A stretch of 64,000 bases of DNA from Lasiosphaeria ovina (Eukaryota > Ascomycota > Sordariomycetes > Sordariales > Lasiosphaeriaceae), in assembly GCA_033439765.1 (NCBI GenBank), contig JAULSN010000001.1:8060001-8124000 (forward strand), given 5' to 3'. The position numbers and the translations under genes were made by a program. Position 1 is the first letter of the stretch, and each line of letters begins with the position of its first letter. Below are positions 34,671-45,019 of the stretch, piece by piece. A model generated the notes under the pieces. It was given only the letters and a program-made list of their open reading frames with translations, made no database searches and was not told where the DNA came from.

Positions 34671-36162
34671 CCTGAACAAGAAAACCAAGACGACCCCCGG
34701 AACGGAATCTTTACCTCCGCACTCCCGCCGCTCCTTCCTCACCGTCTACGCGCTGGTCATGGCCGCCGACTGGCTGCAGGGCCCGTTCCTGTACGCGCTG
34801 TACCGCGACGAGCACGGCGTGGCGGCGGCGACGGTGCCGGCGCTGTTCACGGCCGGGTTCACGGCGGGCGCGGCGAGCGGCAGCGTGCTGGGCTCGGTGG
34901 CGGACCGGCGCGGGCGCAAGGCCGCGTGCCTGTTTTTCTGCGTCGCGTACGCGCTCTCGTGCGTGCTGACGGCGTTCCCGCACCCGTCTGCGGCCGTGCT
35001 CCTGCCCATGCTGTTCGCCGGCCGCGTGCTCGGCGGTGTTGGGACGAGTTTGTTGTTTACGGCCTTTGAGAGCTGGCTTGTGGCTGATTTCCATCATCAT
35101 CATGCCCGTGGTGGTGGTGGTGGTGGTGGTGGTGGTGGGGAGCTGGCTGAGACGTTTGGCCTCATGAGCACCCTCAACAGTGCCGTCGCCATCCTCAGTG
35201 GTGTTGGTAGTGAGTGGCTGGTGGCGGCGACGGGGACGAGAAAGGCGCCGTTTGCGGCCAGCGTGGTGCTCCTGGCTGTGGCGTTTGGGCTGATCTGGAC
35301 GCAGTGGGTGAGTTGTCGTTTGCTGTTGTTGTTGCCCCTGGCTCTGTTTGTGCCGGACGGACTCTGTGCCACCATGTTGCAAAGATGATATGGTCTGTCA
35401 CAACACGGGAAATAGATACAAGACACTAACGCCAGCCAGCGCGAAAACTACGGTGAAACAGGGCCCGCCACGCAGCCTTCGCCAGGACAGCCGACGCACA
35501 AACTCCCAAAAGACAAACAGCTCTGGACAGTCCTGGCCAGCCCCAAGGTCCTCTCGCTCGGGCTCGCCTCGACCGTGTTCGAAGGGTCCATGTACCTCTT
35601 TGTGTTCTTCTGGACGCCGGCCCTCAAGTCGGCGCGCGCGTCCTCGTCGCCGGAGAAAGACCTCCCGTACGGCGTGATATTCGCAAGCTTCATGGCCGCC
35701 GCGCTGGCGGCCTCGCTAGCCTTCGGCATGGTCACCACGGCCACCACCACTGCTGCCCGCCACGCGCGCCTGCTGGTGGCCATCCTCGGCACCGCGGCGG
35801 CTTGCTTCTTTCTCGTCTCGTCCCGGACGGTGGCGGCAGCAGCGCCCTCCGAGCAGGCCACCTTCTGGGTCTTTTGCCTCTTTGAGGCCACCGTCGGCGT
35901 GTACTGGCCGTGCATTGGGTGTCTACGCGGGGCTGTCGTCGACGACGCCGTGCGAGCGCGCGTCTACGGCCTGTTGCGGGTCCCGCTGAATATTTTTGTT
36001 GTCGTATCGCTGCTGCTCACCCGCGCGGGCGGTGCAGATGCCTTCAAGAACGTGTTTGCCGGGTGTGGGTTGCTCTTGCTGGCGACTTGCGGCGCGCTTT
36101 GGCTGGGGCAGGGTGTGACAGAAAGACGGGCCAAGCAAGTTACCAGCAGCCGACGAGATTAG
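34486..36162 (+). CDS. MFS membrane protein, MFSD5 (molybdate-anion transporter) type
   Basis: A predicted major-facilitator membrane transporter; animal and plant MFSD5/MOT2 proteins have been linked to molybdate uptake. Two exons, 34486-35307 and 35440-36162, give 514 aa. One hydrophobic segment lies at residues 6-20, then a disordered loop with 21 consecutive Ser and several Asn. The transporter core starts at about residue 82: VYALVMAADWLQGPFLYALY, then the loop motif GSVADRRGRKAACL, GRVLGGVGTSLLFTAFESW and, in exon 2, STVFEGSMYLFVFFWTPAL, the family hallmark. About 11-12 membrane segments are expected. A His run followed by a Gly run (35093-35140) lies in another loop. Neither repeat interrupts a helix. 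Confidence 0.88.
34600..34662 (+). repeat. AGC trinucleotide repeat coding for 21 Ser
   Basis: Twenty-one perfect AGC codons in frame, in the loop between the first hydrophobic segment and the transporter core of the MFSD5-type gene. Codon purity suggests recent expansion by slippage. Confidence 0.97.
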
Positions 36163-36321
36163 GCCTCAGTGAGGCATATCATGATTTGCACTGCACTTGA
36201 CGCGCGACAAAATATGCCAAGGGGATAGCAGCGGCGGCCATGACAAAAATTACACAAAAAGAGCTCCAGCCTGGAGACTGAAGACAAAACACAATAACTA
36301 TCTCTAACATAATCGGAATCC

Positions 36322-37649
36322 TCAACCGCAATAAGTTCCATCCTTTCGCGGCTGCCCAATCACCGGCTCGAGCAGTTTCGGCAGCAGCACCGCGGCGTCG
36401 CCGGCAAATGCAAAGTCATTCTTCTTCAGCTTGGCAAGGTTCTGGGGCAGCTCTGCCTCCAAATTGATAGTCACAACACTGGTGCTGCCGCTGCGGGCTT
36501 GCCCGGCATAGCCCGCGGCCGGGTAGACGACGGCGCTGGTGCCGATGACGAGAACGATGTCGACCACGTCTTGCTTGATCCAGGCGTCGATGGCGTCCAG
36601 CATATTCCCGTCAAGGCTCTCGTCGAACCAGACGACGCCCGGGCGCTGTAGGCCGTTACTGCACTGGGGGCACTTTGGGATCTCGGAAACCGGTATTTCG
36701 GCCAACTCGTGGTCGGGGTCCAGCAGCGGGAGCGTCTTGTCCGGCTCAACGTCCTCGGCGGCTGCGGCCAGGGCAGGGCAGAATGGGTCGTCGAAGTTGT
36801 CATGCTGAATCCAGCCGCAGCCTTCGCCGTCTTCCTCGTTCAAGTCGATGCACTTGACGTCAAAGAGGGAGCCGTGAAGCAACTTGATCTGCTCCGAGGG
36901 GTGGCCAGCACGTGGGTGGAGATCTGTTGTGGTCAGTGTAAGACAGATATAAAAGGGGGGCCGCCTATCGGCCCGATCCATCATCCCCTGCCCGATGGAG
37001 TAAGGGGGAAAAACCGGTGTAGATAGATAATACAAATCACAAAACATAGCCTGGCCTGATGATCAAGCCCAGGGCAGGGGGGTTTTTTTTTTTTTTTTTT
37101 TTTCGAATACGATAGAAGATGCTTCCTTGCTCGCGGTCGACTGGCCCATACCAAGATGACACAATCAAGAATAGAAAGGACAAACTCACTATCCACATTC
37201 TGCGACAGGCACAGGAAGTTGCTGTTCTTCCTTGCGAGCGCAGCCAGCGCAAAGTGCCCTGCATTCGGCGTCGCATTCAGGGCCATATGGCGTCTCTGCG
37301 ATCGCTCGCCGGCAATGCGCCAGGGGGTCAGCCAGCCCGTTACTCTCGTGACAATACCCACACTCACTCAACCCCAAGCCCCTAGCCCAACAAAATGCAC
37401 AAAAAGCAACAACGCAGAATCACAACACGCACGCACATAGGCATAGAACAACCAGACGAGGCCGGGGTCTTTGACGAAAGCCGACGGCGTCGCGAGGTCC
37501 GTGGCGCGATGGTTCCGCCACAGGCCACCGGCGCCGCGGAAGGTGGGCAGGCCCGAGGCCGCGGAGAGGCCGGCGCCGCAGACGGCGAGGATGCGCTTGC
37601 TGCGGGCGAGCTTCTCGTGGAAGGCGCTAACGTCGTTATACTTGGGCAT
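36322..37649 (-). CDS. Sir2-family NAD-dependent deacylase, SIRT5-type (class III)
   Basis: A predicted lysine deacylase. Three exons, 37649-37437, 37295-37190 and 36923-36322, give 306 aa. NAD-binding motifs are GAGLSAASGLPTFRG and LCLSQNVDNLHPRAGH, and LLHGSLFDVKC includes the catalytic His and the first zinc ligand region; KCPQCSNGLQRPGVVWFDE follows with the second Cys pair. IVLVIGTSAVVYPAAGY is the C-terminal NAD-binding strand. Joining exons 1 and 2 forms FYAYRRHM, with the Tyr-x-x-Arg pair that in human SIRT5 (Tyr102/Arg105) recognises succinyl- and malonyl-lysine. Desuccinylase or demalonylase activity is therefore inferred. No clear mitochondrial presequence is seen. The gene ends 159 nt from the stop of the MFSD5-type gene, in convergent orientation. 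Confidence 0.92.
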
Positions 37650-38697
37650 GGCCGCGGTTTTGGGGTTTTTTTTGGTATGGAGCTAGGAAGAAACAGACCC
37701 AGAGAAAATAAGAAAAGAAAATCCCAAGTTATTGGAAAAGAAGAAGGAAGAGGTAAAATCATAAAAGATAACTGCCAGCAGGCTGATGGCAATACCTAAC
37801 ACATGATTGGATGCCTAGAAAGAACTTCGGCGAGGAAGTCTGAGGAGAGAGTTTGAGCACTCTCCGGTCCGTTGCCCCTCACATCCGCGCATCTTGCAGC
37901 GAATCTCGCCAGGGCCGCATGCGCATGCCAAGACTAGGTACGTATCTCGGCCGGTGACTCGTCGCCGGAGTGAGATCTGCCTACCTTATATATACCTTGT
38001 ATATCTAGGTATCTTATCTTCTCACGAACTGCAAGTCTGATTTCACGAGAAGTTGGCCGGTTTCAGAGAACATCGACACGAGTACAGAGACCAAGACATC
38101 AAGAGCATGTAGAGCATAGGTAACAGACTTTTTGAGAACCATGCTTCGCTTCCATTCTCATAAAAAAATATGCTGATTCGCTGGCAAGAAACAATTGAAG
38201 TATCATCTCTCTAGACGAGAGTCCCCCCACCGCCCAAACATAAGAAAAAGCCGACTAAAAGAAAAAGCTGTCTCTCCGACATTTGTGCAATGTCCATCAA
38301 TGATACTGATGCCCGTATCATATGTTAGAGGTAATGTATATATATGAATGTCCCTTCCGACCGCAAAACATGCAGAATGCAATTAGCACACACGGCTAGC
38401 CCCATCCCGCTTCATCTCTCTACCTCTTAGCGAGATACAACCAGTATTAAACTTCGTACGTCATAAGTGACTTCTCTTCTTCAACGACCTAGCCCAAGCT
38501 TGAGCGTGGCGGGGCGTGGCTAGCAACAAGCCCGTCATGTTCATCATCGAGCCCATGCGAAAAACGTAAAACGCTTCCATGTCCGGTTGGCTGGTCTGGT
38601 AAATGATTGTGGGGAAAGCGCAAAATAGCTCGGCGTTGTGGTCCGAAAAGAGGGAGAGAGAATCAAGAGTTGAGGCTCGGAATTATGTTTGGCCTTT
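37650..38697. other. Intergenic
   Basis: About 1 kb between the sirtuin start and the GH16 stop. AT-rich stretches such as ATGTATATATATGAATG near 38333-38349 fit a 3' region. No gene is seen. Confidence 0.5.
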
Positions 38698-39015
38698 TTA
38701 AAGTGCCAAAACACCAACGAGGATGGCGGCACCCATCACAGCGACGTTTCCGAGCGTCAGAGCAACCTTGCCCGCCGCACTCGGTGGCGCGGAAGCGCCG
38801 TTCTTCGCTGTTCCTGTTGTCTGCGCTCCCGAGAGCGTGTTGGAGTTGGGGACAGTGGTGTCAGTGGAGCTGGTTGAAACCGAAGACGAGACTGACGACG
38901 ACGAAGTGACGGTCGTTAGCGTAGAGTGGGTCGAGGAGCTCGAGGTGGTGCCTTTGGTCGAAGTGGTGGCGGGAGCCGAGGTGGTAGACGACTTGGTGGT
39001 GCTGCCAGACGAGGA

Positions 39016-39060
<45 letters not shown>

Positions 39061-40034
39061 GCCTGTGCTGCCGCTACCGCCAACGACCTTGATGCTCTGC
39101 CAAGTGCCACTCTTGTCCGTGTACTGGTACTCGCTGGCGTCCTTAGGGCCCGTGACGCCGTCGCCACCCATGTAGTCCTGGATGCGGATGGTCTCGTAGG
39201 CGCCTACGAAGGGGGCGTTCGCAAAGTTGGCCAGGCCGCCAGCCCATTCAATAGTGCCCGGGGCGGCTGTCTTGAGACCTCCAACCCAGGTTCCCAGCTT
39301 GATCTGCATAGGCGTCTGGGGGTAGCCCGAGCAGCCCTTAGCATCGGCCGCGTTCAGTGTCCGCACCACCACGCCGTTGATTTCCCAGTTGAGCCTCGTG
39401 GGGGTCCAGTCGATCGAGTACGTGTTGAAGTTGGACTGCGGGTTGGCGATCGGCGAGAAGCCGCCACGGTCGTAGACTGTGGTGCAGCCTTTGCTGAAGT
39501 AGTTGGTCTGGGCCTGGGCCGTGTCGCTTCCAACCCACTCCCAGTCGATCTCGTCCAGGTCGTCCGACTGAAGGACGAAGCTAGTAACAATTCCCGCCCC
39601 CGGTGCGGCCCTGACCTTGACATCAATCCTGCCAAAGAAGATGTACTTGTCACCACTCGACATGGTCGGGGCATCACTGTCCTTGTTGATGGTGAAGATG
39701 GCGCCATTGTCCTTGTCGTAGGTGACCTTGGTCCCTGCAAGGTTCTCCAAGAACGCGTTCTCGCCCTTCCGGAAATCGATATCGATGACCTTACCGCCAA
39801 CAGCCTTGGGATTTGGGCAAGCTAATGTTGAGCCAAGTTAGCTTACCTCATTCCTGGGCCACCCCCAAGCACCAACAGCACATCGAAAACAGCAACCACA
39901 ACGACAACAACAACAACCACACTGCCAGAAAAAGTTCAAGACTTACTCTCTTTTGTGGGATTACACGCAGTAAACGTCTGGCCCGAAACGAGCGTTGCAG
40001 CCAGAGCGGCTGTGGTGAAGAGCTTGTGCAGCAT
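38698..40034 (-). CDS. GPI-anchored GH16 chitin-glucan transglycosylase, Crh type
   Basis: Crh enzymes link chitin to beta-glucan in the fungal cell wall. Two exons, 40034-39947 and 39821-38698, give 403 aa. A signal peptide (MLHKLFTTAALAATLVSGQ) is followed by TACNPTKE and, over the intron, CPNPKAVGG. The GH16 domain has the catalytic motif DEIDWEWVG with both Glu residues. A Trp- and Tyr-rich second half (YSIDWTPTRLNWEING) follows. From about residue 270 the chain is Ser/Thr-rich, as expected for a heavily O-glycosylated stalk, and ends in a hydrophobic segment, the signal for a GPI anchor (Gly-Ala-Ser region before AAGKVALTLGNVAV). A pure AGC repeat enlarges the Ser stalk. There is no chitin-binding module. 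Confidence 0.93.
39016..39057 (-). repeat. AGC trinucleotide repeat coding for Ser in the Crh stalk
   Basis: Fourteen perfect AGC codons on the coding strand within the Ser/Thr-rich linker of the Crh-type gene. Length variation here would change stalk length without touching the catalytic domain. Confidence 0.95.
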
Positions 40035-43000
40035 CTTGCCCGAGCTAGATGGTTCTCGAGCTGTACGATAGCGTAATATCAAGAGCAATGCAAAAGCGAA
40101 GTCGACAGAGTTGGGATTCTATGTTTGTTTTGGTGGTGAGCAAGTGTGGGGGGAGCTTCTCGAAGAGGCAGTCGGCAATGAGTAGTGTAGAGCTGGTGGG
40201 CGGTTGCTGCAGTAATAAACAGAAGGGGTTGGTCTGACTGGTCTATCTGTCGAGAAATCGAGAGAAGGCGCGAGTGAGTAAGACCAACCGCAACAACGAC
40301 GAAACGACAAATACAAACTGCTAACGGAGCGAGTGTGTGATAGCGAGCAAGCAGATCTAAGAATGAAAACGAACGATGTCTTTAACGAGAGACTGAATGT
40401 TGCTTCTCAAATAGGGGAAAAAAAAGGATTTTGACGAAGACGGCGAGGAGACGCCAGGAGTTATTAAAGATCTAGGGAAGGTGGAAACGAGCCTGGGGCA
40501 TGGGGGAGGCACAGCCCGCCCTGGAGAGGTCGCTGTCATTTTTTCGTCTTTGCGCCGCGACTCCCTGAAAACGACGCGCCGGCGACCAGAGCAGCCCTGC
40601 CCCGATTCCCGCCAATGTCACCAGGCGATGCCGCCAAGGGACCCCTTCTGCACAACACGAGAGCGTTCGCCGGCCAATCGGCTGCATGACTTGGTCGCTT
40701 CAAGGGTCCCATTTCAGGAATGCTCCATCAGAGTGTGGCGCTGCTGACCCTTTTCAATCCCCACCACGAATGCATGCCAAGGGGGGAAGGAGGTTTCCCC
40801 TTGGGCTAGCAGCCTGGGTGGTCCCTTGGCCTACCGTCCGATTTAGTGCATAGCCCCCAACCCACCTAATTTCTGGCGTGACCGACACGAACAAAAAAGA
40901 ATCAGGAGGCCACCAGTCATTTCGCCATAGAGTTTAAGATACGCCGAGAATAGTAGTTGAAAGAAAACGGCCTTGGTTTTCTTGGACAGCTGGCGGCCGA
41001 CCGACGGCGTGCCGTTGGGATATGAACCATTTTCGAGATGATCTTCTGTGCCCCCAGGATTGTGCACCTGGGATTGAGACATCCCGCATGTGTCCAACAA
41101 CAAACCTAAACCGTTTGCAGCTTCCCCGGGCCAGATCCCGTTCTAGTACGGAGTACTGCGTACTTAAGGTAGTAGCAGGGTAACACACGTAGGACGTATT
41201 ACCGTGCAACCCACACCACGGCAACTGGAGTTGCTAGCATGCCTTACACAGCGTTCAAACTCCCAGATCCGAGTACGTTTTGGATGATGTAGTCTAGTGG
41301 CATGTTATGATGTTGTGCCTGGTGAGTGTGACTGCCGCAGCTTTGCAGACCACCTACAAGATTAGATGGTATTTGATGAGGCTTCCGTTGCCTTTTGAGC
41401 ACCATATTATTAGTCATCGACACCGACGTCCCGATTTTGCAAAAGCGAAATTCAAATCCGACCGAGGATCCGAGGCAACCAGCTGGTAGATTGTCAACGG
41501 CGCAGCTGTAATGGCAAAGTGCATGTGCTAATTTTGCGTCCCTCGCTGATTCTGAATGCCTTCGACAGGATCAGTATGTGTTTAAGTTTGTGGGAAAACT
41601 TGCGGTTCTGGATTCCGCCAGGTCGAGGCTGCCCCTGACGCCGATCTACCGATTCCGATTCCGGGTGTGCTCTGCTTGTGCTTTGTCCAGGAACCGGGTG
41701 GGAGGAAATGATCGACCAATCATCCGCCTTCTCAAGTCACGAAAACGGTCCAGCTCGCTGGTTGCGGGGCAGCTGAGGACGGCAGGGCAGGTGCGTATAG
41801 CGAAGGTGGGGCGAGGGCATGGCAACCCAGGGAGTCCCAGGGCAACCAACCCGAACGCCGCCCTCACTCGGCGAGCAAACTGGGCGATCTCCGTTATGCG
41901 AAACAGGAGCAAGTCGTGGCCGGCCCGTTTGCCTGTTGCTGAAACAGGGGGAAACCAGCAGGTGCCACCAAAGCCGTCTTACTTCGACTTGAGGACCAGC
42001 ATCAGATCACTAAATTTGTATGGACTTATCGAGTGCGCGAGAAAGAACATGGAAAGGAGGAAGCCGGAAAGACCTCAAGGCAAAAACGAAGCCGTAGGGT
42101 TTCCAAGCCATGGCATCATTTGGCATCTTTGGCCATTCCGTAACCCATCGATCCGAACAGTGGAGAGATGGAAAATATCAGGCGCTGACGTGTGCCAACT
42201 CGGCTCTGTCGGGCGCTCGTCAGTGACCCGGCCGAGAGGCTCATGACCAGGTGGCCACCACGTTTGTTTGCGGCGGCATGAGACCATCACCTATTCGCAA
42301 CGTTCCATCTCCCAAGTGCGTGCTGACAGTGCACAATGCAAACCTTAAATTTCTGTGTAGACCGAGTACGGACACTGGAGATATTTTAAGCACCTAATTA
42401 AGGTATCCATCCGCACGCAGTCTTTTTCCTGCCTTTCGGGTATTCGGCGTCTACCATAGCCCAATCCAATAGCTCCTGTCCTATTATTCACATTACTTAC
42501 CAAAAGCAGAAGTCATTCGCATTGCCGGGAGCAGAGAGGCGAGATCCGGGAGCCAACGGTTTTTCGTATTGGCAAACCCGCCAAATCATGCACGGTGGCT
42601 GAGCACGACGGTGGGGGAAAAAAAATCCTCCACATCACCACAAGACAGTAGCAAACCACCTCGTGCTTTTGCTTTCAGTATACGAAAGGGTGATGCCTCC
42701 CAGCCACCTGTCTAGACTCGCGCTGTCGGCATATCCGCCTTCGTTTGCCTTTGACACGAAATGGAGCGAGCCTTCGGTTCCCTTTGTCACGTTTCCGACT
42801 TCGCCGGCTTCCATGCATCAAAATACATCTCCGCAGTGGGATTAGCGTGCAACTAGACAGGAAGACGTGCTGCTTAAAATAAACCCCTTAGCTTCGATCT
42901 ATCTCGATCTTTCTCGAAATCTTTGACAGATAACGCCACCCGATGAGAACCAGGCAACCGGTCGGTCCACCACCCGGTTAGCTTCGGGCCGTTGTGCACA

Positions 43001-45019
43001 CCTCGAGCCACGCAGCCAGTTGCGGATACTGTTTGTTGGGTTTAAGTTCTAACGTCTATAATTATTTGCCACGAGGCAAAGCCGTCAGTTGAGTAGGTAC
43101 TCGGTGGCTTCAGTTGCACGGTGCCCGTCAGACAGACACCTTTTGAGATTCGTTACACTGCAAATATTTTCGCGTACCTCCTGCCCAGCCTCTCACACCT
43201 TCATGTTGAACTCATCGATAAGGTTGCGCCAACCAGGCTTTGTTCCACTTATAACTTTTTGGATTGCTCTGGGATATCCAGCATGCCTTGGGAAGCCGTC
43301 TTGGAAGTTCATGATGGGTGCGGGAGACAACTGCGACCAATCCACCCGACTTTCTGTCTCCCTCGGTAGGTATGCCTTGGCTAAATGAACAGGATCCCGC
43401 TCTATAAGTGCCTTGGGTGTTTACCTTGTTATTACTATGCAAGTAACCAGGAAACCAAGCCGCCTGCCTCTTCCCCAAAATCCGACCAACAATTTCCTAA
43501 CTAGGCTCTGCCACTCCTCCGGCTTTGGTGGTAAATACCCCCGGAGATCCTACAGGGCGCTGCTTTGCTTTTCTCGCAGGGGATACAGCAGGCGAGCGAC
43601 ACAGCTCTCTGGCTCCTCAATTTGGAAGAATAATAGGGGCTTAATGATAAATCTTCGCATGCGAATTTAAGGAGGCAGTGTTGCTACGCCTTACTTGCCT
43701 AGACAACGTGAGGTCTTTTGGCGACGGTATTGTTTACCGTGTTTGACTCCCGTCTTCCCGTCTCTTGCCTAGCTTTTACGGCTCGTGTCTCTCTCTCTGG
43801 AAGTTTGGGTTTCAGTCTGCGGCATGTTCAACGGCGCTGTGTTTACTCGGGTGGTACTGCCAACAAAAATAAACAATTATATGCTTCCTAAAAAATCATG
43901 AGCAAGGTTGGTGTACTGCAACAACAAACAAACCCTTGTTAAACAGTCCATTTGCCGTCGTTGGCGGTCTCAACTGGGACCAGCAGGGAAGGGTTTCTCA
44001 ATGTGAGTCTGTTGTCACGGCCACGACGCAATGGGGGTTGGGAACCTCCCGCGGCGCTCCGTCTGTCTCACTTATTTCGTACCTCCTCACACGGCCACCT
44101 TCGTGGCCTCCTGAGTCGTCTCCAACAGTGTCTCTCTCGGCCTATTGAGGGTCGTGAAACTCGCTCACCGCTTCTGTGGCCCGTTGAAGCAAGGAGGCTC
44201 GATCACGTTTATAATGAGCGAGATCACGGTGTTGAACTCTCCCGCCTTAGGTACGGTAGGTACCTAGAAATACTGAGAATCATGTCTAGAATCATCGAAT
44301 GAAGACTTCACACATCGGGCACCTCCCTAGTTGACTTCAACTGCGCGGTCGTGTTGCCGTCACATTCATTAACTTAACTCGTCCCGAGACTGAATGAGCC
44401 GCTCAAATGCAAAACCGAGAACAGAGTCTCACTGTCCGAGTTTCGAACTGACTCTTCAAGCTCGACACCAAAGCTCGGCTACAGAAGACACTTGGTGGCG
44501 GCGGAGGCGGCGTTGGCGATGGAGGCACTGAACCACCGCTGGACCACATTGTAACTCTGTTACCTGTCAGCCAAGGCTATGTTCAGCAGGTACATTGGTT
44601 GTGAAAGATAAAATCCCCAGTACTTCACATCGCAGTTCCTTATATGGAGACTCTGATACATACGGCATCTTCCAATGCCTCTTTTCGGAATCAAGCAAAG
44701 CACTGAAATAGACTTGGACTTCCATTAAAACCTTACAACCCCTAATACACTCCTAATAATAGAAAGGCAAAAGGTCAAATATCTCAGGCAGGGATGTCTG
44801 TCAATATATTCGCTCGATGCTCCTCGTCTCTCTCTCTACTACACATATAATCGCTTTTCGTTAACCCAAATCCCACACCAAACAGCAAAACAAAACAAAA
44901 GACAGAACTCCCAGACATAAATATCGAGTCAAGCGATACCACACCACTTTGCACGCATTTTAAACCCCCACCAACGGTCCTCATCAAACTCTTCCTGGTA
45001 TCCCCCGGTCCAATCCATA
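40035..45019. other. 5 kb without a recognisable gene
   Basis: The first few hundred bases are the promoter of the Crh-type gene (T- and A-runs near 40410-40430). Beyond that no frame has family motifs, splice structure or a signal peptide; the longest, about 220 codons from 41578, starts with GTG and looks random. Base composition appears mixed rather than strongly AT-biased, so this is not an obvious RIP-degraded transposon. TACGGAGTA occurs at 41147-41155. Confidence 0.5.

Noticed and set aside
41578..42246. 222-codon plus-strand frame in the 40-45 kb stretch
   Set aside because: Starts with GTG, has no recognisable motif, splice structure or compositional bias; likely chance.
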